50,881 nt of DNA, taken from NCBI GenBank assembly GCA_945869365.1, contig CAMBOW010000003.1, positions 1-50,881 of the forward strand. Reading direction: 5' to 3'. Position 1 is the first letter of the stretch. Each line of letters begins with the position of its first letter. This document shows, piece after piece, positions 8,645-16,910 of this stretch. The position numbers and the translations under genes are program-made. The DNA is from Flavobacterium psychrophilum. Lineage in GTDB: Bacteria; Bacteroidota; Bacteroidia; Flavobacteriales; Flavobacteriaceae. The notes below the pieces were generated by a model that saw nothing but the letters and a program-made list of their open reading frames with translations, searched no databases and was not told the origin of the DNA.

Positions 8645-9434
8645 TACTTCCCTTTTCTTTGTAAAAAGATCCCTGCTTCTGGGAGCATTTCTGCTTTTGC
8701 TATTGGGATCAATGGGTGTAATGGCTCAAGAAAAAGACCGTTATTTGAGTAAGGCCAACGACCAATTTGCCGACAAACAATATGCCGAGGCTGAAGCCAA
8801 TTACCGTATTTCTAAATCAAAAGCCAATCAAAAAGCATTGGCGTCCTACAATTTGGGCAATGCCATTTACAAACAAAACCAAGCCAGCGAAGCCAAATAC
8901 GCTTATATTGACGCCGTGGAGAAATCCAAAATTCGCAACGAAAAACACAATGCGTTTCACAACTTAGGTAATGTATATTTGAAAGAAAAAAAATATGGCG
9001 AGGCAGTAGCGGCTTTTAAAGACGCCTTGCGCAACGACCCCACCGACGACGAATCGCGTTACAATTTGGCCTTGGCAAAAAAATTATTGAAAGACAATCC
9101 GCCGCCAAAAGACGACAAAAAGGACAACAAAAAAGACAAAAACAAGGACAAGAAGGACGACAAGAAAGACCAAAAAAACCAAGATAAAAAAGACGACAAA
9201 AACAAAGGCGACCAAGACAAGAAGGACGACAAGAAAGATGAGGGCAAAAACCCCGACAACAAAGATCAAAACGATCCTTCGCAAGGGCAGCCCAAACCCA
9301 AGCCGGGCGGTATCTCGAAAGAGCGTTTGCAAAATTTACTCGATGCCGTAAACAACGAAGAGAAAAAAATACAAGACAAAGTGAATGCCAAAAAAATAAA
9401 AGGGAAACCCGTCCAAACCGAGAAAGACTGGTAA
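8634..9434 (+). CDS. batC: BatC, TPR protein with a Lys/Asp-rich tail
   Basis: This 266-residue exported TPR protein has an N-terminal signal or anchor (about residues 12-31, ending VMAQ). TPR units span about 35-150, with the typical NLGNAIYKQN and NLGNVYLKEKKYGEA helices. A low-complexity tail follows (about 155-225), made almost only of Lys, Asp, Asn and Gln. The C-terminus contains the GGISKERLQNLLDAVNNEEK segment found in BatC-like proteins. The start lies inside the batB end. The tail is probably disordered and highly charged; its length is likely variable because the DNA is repetitive. Confidence 0.88.
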   Translation: MKNNTSLFFVKRSLLLGAFLLLLLGSMGVMAQEKDRYLSKANDQFADKQYAEAEANYRISKSKANQKALASYNLGNAIYKQNQASEAKYAYIDAVEKSKIRNEKHNAFHNLGNVYLKEKKYGEAVAAFKDALRNDPTDDESRYNLALAKKLLKDNPPPKDDKKDNKKDKNKDKKDDKKDQKNQDKKDDKNKGDQDKKDDKKDEGKNPDNKDQNDPSQGQPKPKPGGISKERLQNLLDAVNNEEKKIQDKVNAKKIKGKPVQTEKDW

Positions 9435-9452
9435 TACATTGACGAATTGACT

Positions 9453-11213
9453 ATGAAAAAGCAGGTTTTATTTTTATTGCTCAGCTGCCAAACCCTTTTT
9501 GCCCAAGTGCAATTTGAGGCCAAGGTGAGCAAAAACAGTTTGGGGCTAAATGAGCGCTTGCGCATTGATTTTACCATGAATGCCGATGGCGATAATTTTA
9601 CGCCGCCAAATTTTGAAGGATTTCGTATCGTGGCTGGGCCAAGCCAACAAGTGAGTCAATCTTGGGTTAATGGCCGGAGTTCGTTTAATAAATCCTATTC
9701 CTATTATTTATTGCCTTCGCAAAAAGGCGCGCTTACCATTAAACAAGCTTCTGTAGAAATTAATGGTCAGATTTATAAAACCAATCCCATAAAAATTAAC
9801 GTGACGGCCGCAGTAGAACAGCCACGCGATCCCAACGACGAGCCACAAATTTCGGCAGCCGATGCCATTCATTTGGTCGCCGAAATCTCAAAAGGCAATC
9901 CCTACGTGAACGAACCCATAACGGTGGTGTACAAACTCTTTTTTAGTTACAATATCGGGATTACCAATTGGCGCGAACTCAACAAGCCCAAGTACAATGA
10001 TTTTTGGAGCCAGAACATCGACATCAAACAATTGGTTGCCGAAGAAGGCAAATACAACGGCGAACGCTTTCGCTATGTGGTGCTTCGAAAAACGGTTTTG
10101 TATCCGCAAAAATCGGGTAAATTAGAAATTGAACCGCTCTCGCTCGATATCGATTTGCAAGTCCCCACCAACCGCCGAAACATTTTTGGCCAAGTGCAAG
10201 TGGTCAATGACAACCGCCGGGTTTCGGCCGGAAGCAAAACCATCAGCGTAAAACCATTGCCCGAAGCCGGGAAACCAGCAGATTTCTCGGGTGCGGTGGG
10301 CCGATTTAATTTTGTAGTAAAACCAACTAAAACCCAACTCAAAAGTGGCGAATCGCTCGATATGAAAGTAGCGGTTTCGGGAACAGGTAACCTCAAATTG
10401 TTCACCTTACCCAAACCCGTGGTGCCCAACTCGATCGAAATGTATGATCCGGTACACAGCGAGCAAGTACAAACGCCTTTGAGTGGCATGAACGGAAGCA
10501 TTTCTGATAATTACACCTTGATTCCTCAGTTTAAAGGGAAATACCCCATCAAGCCGCTGCAGTTTTCGTATTTTGATTTGGGAATAGGCAAATACAAAAC
10601 CATCAGTTCGCCCGAATTGGTGATTGAAGTTCTAGATGGGCCTACAGCCGGCAACAATGCAACTGCAACCGTTTCCGCAACTGAATCAACTAAAAATACC
10701 ATAAATGCCGGAGATCAGTTTCGCTATGTGAAATTAAAAACAAGCTTACACTCAACCAAACGCAAGGACTTTTTGGGCTCTCGCTTGTTTTACATCCTGC
10801 TGTTTTTACCCGGATTCTTAATTCCGGTGATTGTGTTCTTTAAAAAGAAAAAGGAAGCTATTGATGGCGATATAGCGGGCAACCGCATTAAAAAATCCAA
10901 TCAATTGGCCAAGAAATATTTGTTGGAAGCCAAAAAGCAAATGCCCAACAAAGAGTTGTTTTACATTGCCCTCGAGAAATCGATGCACAACTTTTTGAAA
11001 GCCAAATTGCACATCGAAACATCTGAGATGAGTAAAGACACGATTGCCCATTTGTTGCAATCCAAAAATGCATCGACTGCGACCACTGCCGCATTTTTAG
11101 AGTTGATGAAAAACTGTGAATTTGCGCGCTATGCGCCATCCTCTTCGGTGGCCATCGAAAAAGATTACCACAAGGCCGAATCGCTCTTGCAAGAATTAGA
11201 AAAACAATTGTAA
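9453..11213 (+). CDS. batD: BatD family protein
   Basis: This is an exported protein of about 586 residues with a signal peptide (KKQVLFLLLSCQTLFA). A large periplasmic region of beta-sandwich type follows, with blocks such as SRGSFNKSYSYYL-like and VLYPQKSGKLEIEP. A membrane helix lies near 447-466 (FYILLFLPGFLIPVIVFF), and a cytoplasmic helical tail follows. The reading frame is open from TTG at 9447, but the ATG two codons later (9453) is the natural start. It sits between batC and batE, in the standard order. In the family it is a partner of the vWA proteins; its mechanism is unknown. Confidence 0.92.
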   Translation: MKKQVLFLLLSCQTLFAQVQFEAKVSKNSLGLNERLRIDFTMNADGDNFTPPNFEGFRIVAGPSQQVSQSWVNGRSSFNKSYSYYLLPSQKGALTIKQASVEINGQIYKTNPIKINVTAAVEQPRDPNDEPQISAADAIHLVAEISKGNPYVNEPITVVYKLFFSYNIGITNWRELNKPKYNDFWSQNIDIKQLVAEEGKYNGERFRYVVLRKTVLYPQKSGKLEIEPLSLDIDLQVPTNRRNIFGQVQVVNDNRRVSAGSKTISVKPLPEAGKPADFSGAVGRFNFVVKPTKTQLKSGESLDMKVAVSGTGNLKLFTLPKPVVPNSIEMYDPVHSEQVQTPLSGMNGSISDNYTLIPQFKGKYPIKPLQFSYFDLGIGKYKTISSPELVIEVLDGPTAGNNATATVSATESTKNTINAGDQFRYVKLKTSLHSTKRKDFLGSRLFYILLFLPGFLIPVIVFFKKKKEAIDGDIAGNRIKKSNQLAKKYLLEAKKQMPNKELFYIALEKSMHNFLKAKLHIETSEMSKDTIAHLLQSKNASTATTAAFLELMKNCEFARYAPSSSVAIEKDYHKAESLLQELEKQL

Positions 11214-11228
11214 CCCGATCTAAACGAT

Positions 11229-11978
11229 ATGACGATGAAAAAATTAGTGTATGTGCTGCTGTTTCTTTCGCAATTGAGTTGGGCGAATACTGGCTTTGAA
11301 ACAGGAAACGATTGGTACAAAAAAGGCGATTACAACCAAGCCATTTTGGCCTATGAATCAGTGTTGGAAAGCCATAAAGAATCGGCCGATTTGTATTTTA
11401 ATTTGGGTAATTGTTACTACAAACTCAACAAAGTGGCGCCGGCGATCTACAATTATGAAAAGGCGTTATCCCTTAATCCTACGGATGCCGAAATTCAAAA
11501 CAATTTGAAATTTGCCAACAAAATGACCATCGACGAAATCAAGGTGGTGCCCAAAGTTGGATTTGCCCATATGCTACACGGGCAGCTGTCTGTTTTTCAT
11601 TACGACAGCTGGGCGTGGATTGCGGTTTGTTTTTCTTTCGTGTTTTTGGCCTGTTTTATAGGCTATTACTTTTCGCCTTATGCCGCCAAGAAACGCCTAT
11701 TTTTTGTAGGGATGTTTGTGCTGTTGTTTGTGGTTTTATGCAGCGTAGTTGCTGCGGTAATCGAGAAAAAATTTAACAATAGCGAACACCCTGCTATTGT
11801 ATTTGCCGAAATGGCTTCGGTAAAAAGCGAGCCCAAACAAGCCGCAACCGAAGTGGTTTTGCTGCACGAAGGGGCCAAAGTTTTTGTGTTGGATTCACTC
11901 GACAATTGGAAAAAAGTACAGCTTACCGATGGAACCGAAGGCTGGATTAACCAAGAATTCATTCGGCAGGTGTACTAA
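11229..11978 (+). CDS. batE: BatE, TPR and SH3-like domain protein
   Basis: This 249-residue protein has a signal peptide (ending LSWA) and TPR helices (about 22-95, including YFNLGNCYYKLNK). Two membrane helices follow (about 122-143 and 153-176). A bacterial SH3-like domain at the C-terminus includes GAKVFVLDSLDNWKKVQL and GTEGWINQEFI. It is the last gene of the Bat operon. Its stop overlaps the stop of the convergent cvpA gene, so no terminator fits between them. SH3-like domains of this kind often bind peptidoglycan or peptides; that role is inferred. Confidence 0.9.
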   Translation: MTMKKLVYVLLFLSQLSWANTGFETGNDWYKKGDYNQAILAYESVLESHKESADLYFNLGNCYYKLNKVAPAIYNYEKALSLNPTDAEIQNNLKFANKMTIDEIKVVPKVGFAHMLHGQLSVFHYDSWAWIAVCFSFVFLACFIGYYFSPYAAKKRLFFVGMFVLLFVVLCSVVAAVIEKKFNNSEHPAIVFAEMASVKSEPKQAATEVVLLHEGAKVFVLDSLDNWKKVQLTDGTEGWINQEFIRQVY

Positions 11979-12496
11979 TTTTGGTGCGACTGCTCTGGTG
12001 TGCCAAAGGCAACAAAAACCTCCTGGAGCTGAGGATAAATAGTAGTGGACACTCCTTGAATGGGCAAATAAAACCAGGATTTCTCAATGGTTTGTTTGGA
12101 AACGAAGGCATGAGAAAAGTTCAGTTTATTAAACAAGGCAAGGCCCAAACTCAACACTATCAGTAGTTTAAGGCCGCCCAATAAACCGCCCCCAAGTTTG
12201 TTGATTGCGCCCAGCTGGGTTACTCGAGCTACAGTGGTAAAGAACCTTGCCAAGAGCGCAGCACCCACTAACACGACAATTAAGGTGATTACAAAAGCTG
12301 TGATTTGAATAATTTTTGGGTTCCAAGACACTACTCGCGCTAAAACCTGATTGGCGATATACGAAAATTTGATAGCCAAATAAACGCCAAACAGCAAAGA
12401 AATGAGCCCGGCCAGTTCTATAAAAAAGCCATTGCGCAAGCCGCGAATCATCCCCATAGCAATAAAAGCCAACAGTATATAATCAATCCAAATCAT
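11975..12496 (-). CDS. CvpA family membrane protein
   Basis: This 173-residue membrane protein of the CvpA family has four hydrophobic helices. The start MIWIDYILLAFIAMG with the GLRNGFF loop is diagnostic. An upstream in-frame extension (to 12604) exists, but it lacks family character and runs through the promoter, so I chose the ATG at 12494-12496. CvpA was named for colicin V production in E. coli; its general role is linked to envelope homeostasis. A good promoter (TTG, 19 bp, TATATTTG) lies on the minus strand at 12519-12548. The gene converges with batE. Confidence 0.9.
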   Translation of the reverse strand: MIWIDYILLAFIAMGMIRGLRNGFFIELAGLISLLFGVYLAIKFSYIANQVLARVVSWNPKIIQITAFVITLIVVLVGAALLARFFTTVARVTQLGAINKLGGGLLGGLKLLIVLSLGLALFNKLNFSHAFVSKQTIEKSWFYLPIQGVSTTIYPQLQEVFVAFGTPEQSHQN

Positions 12497-12518
12497 GTTT
12501 ATGCAGGTAAAGTATGAG

Positions 12519-12548
12519 CAAATATAAATCAAAAATAAGGTGGGGCAA
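12519..12548 (-). promoter_or_regulatory. cvpA promoter (-33 TTG, -7 TATATTTG)
   Basis: On the minus strand, TTG (12546-12548) and TATATTTG (12519-12526) are separated by 19 bp, which matches the Bacteroidota sigma factor consensus. The promoter is divergent from the TATCTTTG element at 12566-12573. Confidence 0.65.
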
Positions 12549-12565
12549 CTCCGGCGGCAACTTCC

Positions 12566-12573
12566 TATCTTTG
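12566..12573 (+). promoter_or_regulatory. -7 element of the divergent hypothetical gene
   Basis: TATCTTTG fits TAnnTTTG and lies 44 bp upstream of the chosen ATG of the 118-residue hypothetical. No TTG is seen at the -33 distance. Confidence 0.45.
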
Positions 12574-12617
12574 CCCGCTGTGGCAATTGCCTGCCCGAAC
12601 ACAAAATGTACCTCCTT

Positions 12618-12974
12618 ATGTCAAGAGATATTCAATTAAAAGAACGCTGGGAACAATTGGTTGCCAAATTGTCGGATCAGTTTTCGCAAGGGGAAGACTT
12701 AGATTTGGACGCCATCATCTATTTGATTGGGGTACAAGAATTGGGAAAAGTGCACCAAGCATTCAAAAAAGATGAGAAGGTAAACCTCATGCATATCGCC
12801 ATTTGTCACTTGCTTGAGCCCTACGGCTTTTATGAATTTGATTACATCGATGCCGATGGCTGGCCACACTATACCATCAAAGAAGAATTGCCGCCCTTGA
12901 AAGCGGGCGAACAATCGGTGCTGATGAAAGAAGCCATTGTGGGGTATTTTTTGGCCCGCGAATATATTGACTAG
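12618..12974 (+). CDS. Conserved hypothetical protein (118 aa)
   Basis: This is a small soluble protein of unknown function. It is rich in acidic and aromatic residues, with blocks DAIIYLIGVQELGKV, HIAICHLLEPYGFYEF and DADGWPHY. No signal peptide, membrane segment or known motif is present. The frame is open further upstream, but the ATG at 12618 (or 12606) lies downstream of the TATCTTTG element and begins the regular helical part. It sits between cvpA (divergent) and pheS (76 bp downstream). The conserved-looking Gly-Trp-Pro-His turn and Cys-His pair might bind a ligand or metal, but there is no direct support. Confidence 0.75.
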   Translation: MSRDIQLKERWEQLVAKLSDQFSQGEDLDLDAIIYLIGVQELGKVHQAFKKDEKVNLMHIAICHLLEPYGFYEFDYIDADGWPHYTIKEELPPLKAGEQSVLMKEAIVGYFLAREYID

Positions 12975-13022
12975 GCCCACGAAAAACTTAAAATACGCCC
13001 CAAAATACTAGCAACTTTTAGC

Positions 13023-13030
13023 TAAATTTG
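13023..13030 (+). promoter_or_regulatory. -7 promoter element of pheS
   Basis: TAAATTTG matches TAnnTTTG and lies 20 bp upstream of the pheS ATG, predicting a short leader. The -33 element is not clear. Confidence 0.5.
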
Positions 13031-13050
13031 CGGCTCAACGACCACGCATC

Positions 13051-14070
13051 ATGATAGATCAAATTAAAGTACACATCGCCGAAGCGGCTGCCTTTCACAC
13101 CGAAAATCCCGCCGAACTTGAAGCCTATCGCATTCAGTATTTGGGAAGCAAAGGCCTCTTAAAAACCTTGTTTGCCAAATTTAAAAACGTGCCCAACGAG
13201 CAGAAAAAAGAATTTGGGCAGGTAATTAATTTGCTTAAAACTACTGCCGAAGACAAGGTGAAACTAATTCAAGACGCCCTAGAAAGCAAACAAGAAATCA
13301 GAGGAATCTATGGCGACTTGACTCGACCGGGAGAGCCAGTTATTATTGGGTCCCGTCATCCCATTTCACTAGTAAAAAATCAAATCATTGATATTTTTTC
13401 GACCATTGGATTTAATGTATCAGAAGGTCCAGAAATAGAAGACGATTGGCATAATTTTACGGCCTTAAACTTGCCCGAATATCATCCGGCACGTGACATG
13501 CAAGACACCTTTTTTATCCAAACCAATCCCGATATTTTATTGCGTACCCATACTTCTTCGGTACAAGTGCGGTACATGGAAGAAAACAAACCGCCTATCC
13601 GCACCATTTCGCCAGGACGCGTATTTCGCAACGAAGCCGTTTCAGCCCGTTCGCATTGTATTTTTCACCAAGTAGAAGGTTTGTATATCGACAAAGACGT
13701 TTCGTTTGCCGACTTAAAACAAACGCTGTTGTACTTCACCAAAGAAATGTTTGGCAAGTCCAAAATCAGGTTGCGACCCAGTTATTTCCCGTTTACAGAG
13801 CCCAGTGCCGAAATTGACATTTACTGGGGACTTAAAACCGAAACCGATTACCGCATTACCAAAGGAACCGGTTGGTTGGAAATTGGCGGCTGCGGGATGG
13901 TAGATCCCAACGTCTTGAAAAACTGCCAAATCAATCCTGACGAATTCTCAGGCTTTGCCTTTGGAATGGGAGTTGAGCGCATTGCGATGCTGTTGTACCA
14001 AATTGGCGACATCCGTTTGTTTTACGAAAACGACGTGCGCTTTTTGGAGCAATTTAAGTCAATGGTGTAG
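13051..14070 (+). CDS. pheS: Phenylalanine--tRNA ligase alpha subunit
   Basis: This is the class II aminoacyl-tRNA synthetase alpha subunit, 339 residues, which with PheT (not in this window) charges tRNA-Phe. An N-terminal coiled-coil (about 1-90) precedes the catalytic domain. That domain holds HPISLVKNQI, GFNVSEGPEIEDDWHNF, the motif 2 region (RTISPGRVFRNEAVSARSH) and motif 3 (FGMGVERIAMLLYQI). The length is normal and all motifs are intact. pheS and pheT are separated here, as is usual in Bacteroidota. Confidence 0.98.
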   Translation: MIDQIKVHIAEAAAFHTENPAELEAYRIQYLGSKGLLKTLFAKFKNVPNEQKKEFGQVINLLKTTAEDKVKLIQDALESKQEIRGIYGDLTRPGEPVIIGSRHPISLVKNQIIDIFSTIGFNVSEGPEIEDDWHNFTALNLPEYHPARDMQDTFFIQTNPDILLRTHTSSVQVRYMEENKPPIRTISPGRVFRNEAVSARSHCIFHQVEGLYIDKDVSFADLKQTLLYFTKEMFGKSKIRLRPSYFPFTEPSAEIDIYWGLKTETDYRITKGTGWLEIGGCGMVDPNVLKNCQINPDEFSGFAFGMGVERIAMLLYQIGDIRLFYENDVRFLEQFKSMV

Positions 14071-14220
14071 TTTTTTTGTTTCAGGTTTAAAGTTTATTCC
14101 GCTATGCTCCATCTGTCGGCTGTCGCCTCGAGTCAGGTTTATTTCGCTTCGCTACATGTTTTTGTTGTCGGTTAATCCCCGCTTAAACTTCCAGCTTCCA
14201 ACTCCCCACTTTTAAAAAAA
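14071..14220. repeat. pheS downstream spacer with short repeats
   Basis: Directly after the pheS stop are three heptamers of GTTTNNN type (14078-14098). A second array of AACTTCC-type heptamers lies at 14186-14206. Between them are two related segments, CGCTATGCTCCATC and CGCTTCGCTACATG. No gene or clear terminator is seen. Confidence 0.5.
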
Positions 14221-14628
14221 ATGACATCAGACATCCTCATTCCCAAAGTAGAAAATGTATTCTTGGCCGCCGTACAAGAATGGAGCGACGACTTTAACGA
14301 CAACGTATGGTACGTATATTTAATCAATGATTCCGACTACGATTTAGACAATGTGATGCTCGTGTCTAAAGCCTTTGGCACAATTGACGGAGAAATGAAA
14401 AAAACCTCTTTGCTTCGCCATGCCTTTGTAAAAGTACCCGCTGTATCCGTGCAAAAGGTGGAACTTATAGACGAATCCGTTTTGCAACTCAACAACGAAT
14501 TCATGCTCACCTATTTTATAGGAAACACTTTGTTTGACAAAAAATTTACCTTCCTAAAAAACACTATCAACGCAGGTGCTACAGAAGAAGTGCCCATTTT
14601 ATTTGTGAACGGTGTGGTAGTAAAATAA
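14221..14628 (+). CDS. Conserved hypothetical protein (135 aa)
   Basis: This is a small soluble protein I cannot assign to a named family. It appears all-beta. The first half has WYVYLINDSDYDLDNVMLVS, which looks like an immunoglobulin-like strand pair. The end has VEEVPILFVNG-like strands. There is no signal peptide or Cys. The ATG at 14221 follows a short A-run. It follows pheS on the same strand and its stop lies 2 bp from the stop of the convergent gpsA. Its function is unknown. Confidence 0.78.
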   Translation: MTSDILIPKVENVFLAAVQEWSDDFNDNVWYVYLINDSDYDLDNVMLVSKAFGTIDGEMKKTSLLRHAFVKVPAVSVQKVELIDESVLQLNNEFMLTYFIGNTLFDKKFTFLKNTINAGATEEVPILFVNGVVVK

Positions 14629-14630
14629 GC

Positions 14631-15626
14631 CTAATCCAATAGCTCGGTGAGCTTCTTAAATACTTTTTTGGCATCCTTCCCTTCGTACAAAATTTCGTGT
14701 ACTGCGTCAATTATGGGCGTTTTTGCTTGGTAGGTTTGGTTTAATTCCCAAGCACTTTTGGCGGCATAATAGCCCTCAGCCACCATACTCATTTCCATCA
14801 TCGCGCTTTTCACAGTGTAGCCTTTTCCAATCATATTTCCAAACATACGGTTGCGCGAAAAGATCGAATAACCGGTCACCAACAAATCGCCCAAATAGGC
14901 CGAATCATTGATGTTGCGTTTCATTTTGTGGACTTTTCGAATAAATTTTTTCATCTCCCGAATCCCGTTGGTCATCAACACCGCCTGAAAGTTATCGCCA
15001 TACCCCAAGCCATGAGCCATTCCGGCTGCAATGGCATAAATGTTTTTGAGCATGGCGGCATATTCGGTGCCAATAATATCGTCTGAGATTTTAGTTTTGA
15101 TGTAATTACTCGACAAATTTTGCGCCACTACTTTTGCTTTTTTAGCATCACCGCAGGCAATAGTCAAGTAGGACAAGCGCTCCAAAGCCACTTCTTCGGC
15201 GTGGCAAGGACCTGTGATTACGCCAATATTTTCGAAAGGAATGTCAAACGTTTTATGAAAATGCTCACCCACAATTAAACTGGTTTCGGGTACAATTCCT
15301 TTGATAGCAGAAAAAATTACTTTATCGGCTAGCTTGGTTGTGAGTTTTTGTAATTCGGTGCTGAGGAAAGCTGACGGAATAGCAAAGATGATAATATCGG
15401 CAAAGGCAATGGCTTCATTAATGTCTGAGGTGAGCACCAATTGCTCCATTTTGAACTCAACTGAGCTCAAATAATTGGGGTTATGGTGTTCGGATTTTAA
15501 ATGTTCAATGGCCTCTTCGTTGCGCATATACCAAGCAATTTTCGCTTGATTTACACACAGCATTTTGGCAATCGCCGTGGCCCAACTGCCTCCGCCTATG
15601 ACGGCAAATTTTGGATTGTCTTTCAT
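14631..15626 (-). CDS. gpsA: Glycerol-3-phosphate dehydrogenase [NAD(P)+]
   Basis: This enzyme reduces dihydroxyacetone phosphate to sn-glycerol 3-phosphate, the first step of phospholipid synthesis. It has 331 residues. The N-terminal Rossmann motif is VIGGGSWATAIAK. ITGPCHAEEV, the catalytic-Lys region EYAAMLKNIYAIAAGMAHGLGYGDN, and the C-terminal helical domain (GDLLVTGYSIFSRNRMFG) are all present. A minus-strand TACTTTTG -7 element lies at 15670-15677. A perfect 14-nt palindrome, CTACAATTTTGTAG, is in the leader at 15634-15647. Confidence 0.97.
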   Translation of the reverse strand: MKDNPKFAVIGGGSWATAIAKMLCVNQAKIAWYMRNEEAIEHLKSEHHNPNYLSSVEFKMEQLVLTSDINEAIAFADIIIFAIPSAFLSTELQKLTTKLADKVIFSAIKGIVPETSLIVGEHFHKTFDIPFENIGVITGPCHAEEVALERLSYLTIACGDAKKAKVVAQNLSSNYIKTKISDDIIGTEYAAMLKNIYAIAAGMAHGLGYGDNFQAVLMTNGIREMKKFIRKVHKMKRNINDSAYLGDLLVTGYSIFSRNRMFGNMIGKGYTVKSAMMEMSMVAEGYYAAKSAWELNQTYQAKTPIIDAVHEILYEGKDAKKVFKKLTELLD

Positions 15627-15633
15627 AAATTAG

Positions 15634-15677
15634 CTACAATTTTGTAGATTTTTTGCTGTTTGGGGAGACCAAAAGTA
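15634..15677 (-). promoter_or_regulatory. gpsA promoter and leader palindrome
   Basis: The minus-strand -7 element TACTTTTG is at 15670-15677. Between it and the ATG lies the perfect palindrome CTACAATTTTGTAG (15634-15647), 7 bp from the ATG, where it could act as an operator or a leader hairpin. No known operator is recognised. Confidence 0.4.
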
Positions 15678-15699
15678 AGTAAAAACAAGCAATTCTGGG

Positions 15700-16866
15700 T
15701 TAATAACTCATTTCAACAATTTGCCTCAATTTGTCTAAATCAATGTTTTGACGTTCGCCAAGCGCAACCCAGCCCCGGTGTTCAAAACGCTTCACGATAA
15801 AATCGGCGGTTTGGGCATAATCGGCGGTATATTCACTGAGCTTGGTTGGCACACCCAATTGCTGAAAAAACTGTGTGGTTTTATCAATCGCCTGATTGGC
15901 GCGCTCGGTTGGGGTTCCGTTGCTGATGTTCCAGACGCGTTCGCCATATTGAATAAGTTTGTCTTGTTTGGTTTCCAAGAGCACGCGGTATAGGTTGGGT
16001 GCAATAATGGCCAAGGTACGGGCGTGGTCAATTTCATACAAGGCCGTCAATTCGTGACCTATCATGTGCGTGGCCCAATCAACCGGCACGCCTTTGTTGA
16101 GGATGCCATTTAAGGCCATGGTGCAGCACCACATAAAATTAGAAGCCAATACATAATCGGCAGGATTGTCAATCACTTTTGGACCCATTTCGACTAAAGT
16201 TTGCAAAATTCCTTCGGCAATTCGGTCTTGCAAATAGGCCTCGTGCGGGTAGGTGAGGTATTGTTCCATGACGTGCATGAATGAATCAATGACGCCGTTT
16301 TGCAATTGGCGTTTGGGCAAGGAAGCAATCACAGTAGGATCACAAATCGAAAACTTAGGGGACAAGGCGCTGCCGCCTAAAGTCAATTTTTCTTGCGTGG
16401 CTTCGATGGTCACCACGGCACCCGAATTCATTTCGCTGCCAGTAGCCGGCAAAGTAAGTACCGTTCCAAAAGGCACTACTTTTGTGATATCTGTAAACAA
16501 AATGCGCTCCTGCAAAATACGGGCGGCATCGCCTTCAAAATGGGTCGCGGCCGAGATAAATTTCACGCCATCAATCACGCTTCCGCCTCCTACAGCCAAT
16601 ATAAAATTTAATTTTTCTTTGCGAATTATTGCTACGGCTTGCATTAGGGTTTCGTAGCGCGGATTGGGTTCTACCCCACCAAATTCTACCAGATGAAATC
16701 CTTGCAACGCAGCAATTACTTGGGCGTGAATGCCATTGGCAAAAATGCTTCCGCCGCCATACACCAGCAGCACGCGGGCGTCTTTGGGCACTAAGGTGGC
16801 TAGTTTATGTAGTTGTTGGGTTCCAAACACCAACTGGGTCGGGTTGTATAAGTCAAAGTTGCGCAT
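15700..16866 (-). CDS. Iron-containing alcohol dehydrogenase (YqhD/butanol-type)
   Basis: This is a group III NAD(P)H-dependent alcohol/aldehyde reductase, 388 residues. It begins with the typical NFDLYNPTQLVFG. The cofactor loop GGGSVIDGVKF is seen at about 98-108. Metal ligands are found in GVIDSFMHVMEQYLTYP (Asp and His) and WATHMIGHELTALYEIDHA (two His). By family knowledge, YqhD-type enzymes reduce a broad range of aldehydes with NADPH. A TATTTTTG -7 element lies on the minus strand at 16888-16895. The substrate cannot be deduced. Confidence 0.95.
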   Translation of the reverse strand: MRNFDLYNPTQLVFGTQQLHKLATLVPKDARVLLVYGGGSIFANGIHAQVIAALQGFHLVEFGGVEPNPRYETLMQAVAIIRKEKLNFILAVGGGSVIDGVKFISAATHFEGDAARILQERILFTDITKVVPFGTVLTLPATGSEMNSGAVVTIEATQEKLTLGGSALSPKFSICDPTVIASLPKRQLQNGVIDSFMHVMEQYLTYPHEAYLQDRIAEGILQTLVEMGPKVIDNPADYVLASNFMWCCTMALNGILNKGVPVDWATHMIGHELTALYEIDHARTLAIIAPNLYRVLLETKQDKLIQYGERVWNISNGTPTERANQAIDKTTQFFQQLGVPTKLSEYTADYAQTADFIVKRFEHRGWVALGERQNIDLDKLRQIVEMSY

Positions 16867-16887
16867 AGTCGTTTATTTTAGTGGACC

Positions 16888-16895
16888 CAAAAATA
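16888..16895 (-). promoter_or_regulatory. -7 element of the alcohol dehydrogenase gene
   Basis: TATTTTTG on the minus strand matches TAnnTTTG and lies 21 bp upstream of the ATG. No -33 TTG is seen. Confidence 0.45.
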
Positions 16896-16910
16896 CGAAT
16901 ACTTAGCGGG

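Noticed and set aside
9059..9332. Two long minus-strand ORFs opposite batC, rich in Leu, Ser, Phe and Val
   Set aside because: They are the reverse reading of the Lys/Asp-rich repeat of batC and have no start context or family features.
2984..11978. The moxR-bat operon as a new defence or toxin system
   Set aside because: Gene order and domains match the known Bacteroidota Bat operon; nothing suggests nucleases, toxins or mobile context.
12497..12604. Upstream extension of cvpA
   Set aside because: It crosses the minus-strand TATATTTG promoter and adds a Cys/Arg-rich stretch foreign to CvpA.
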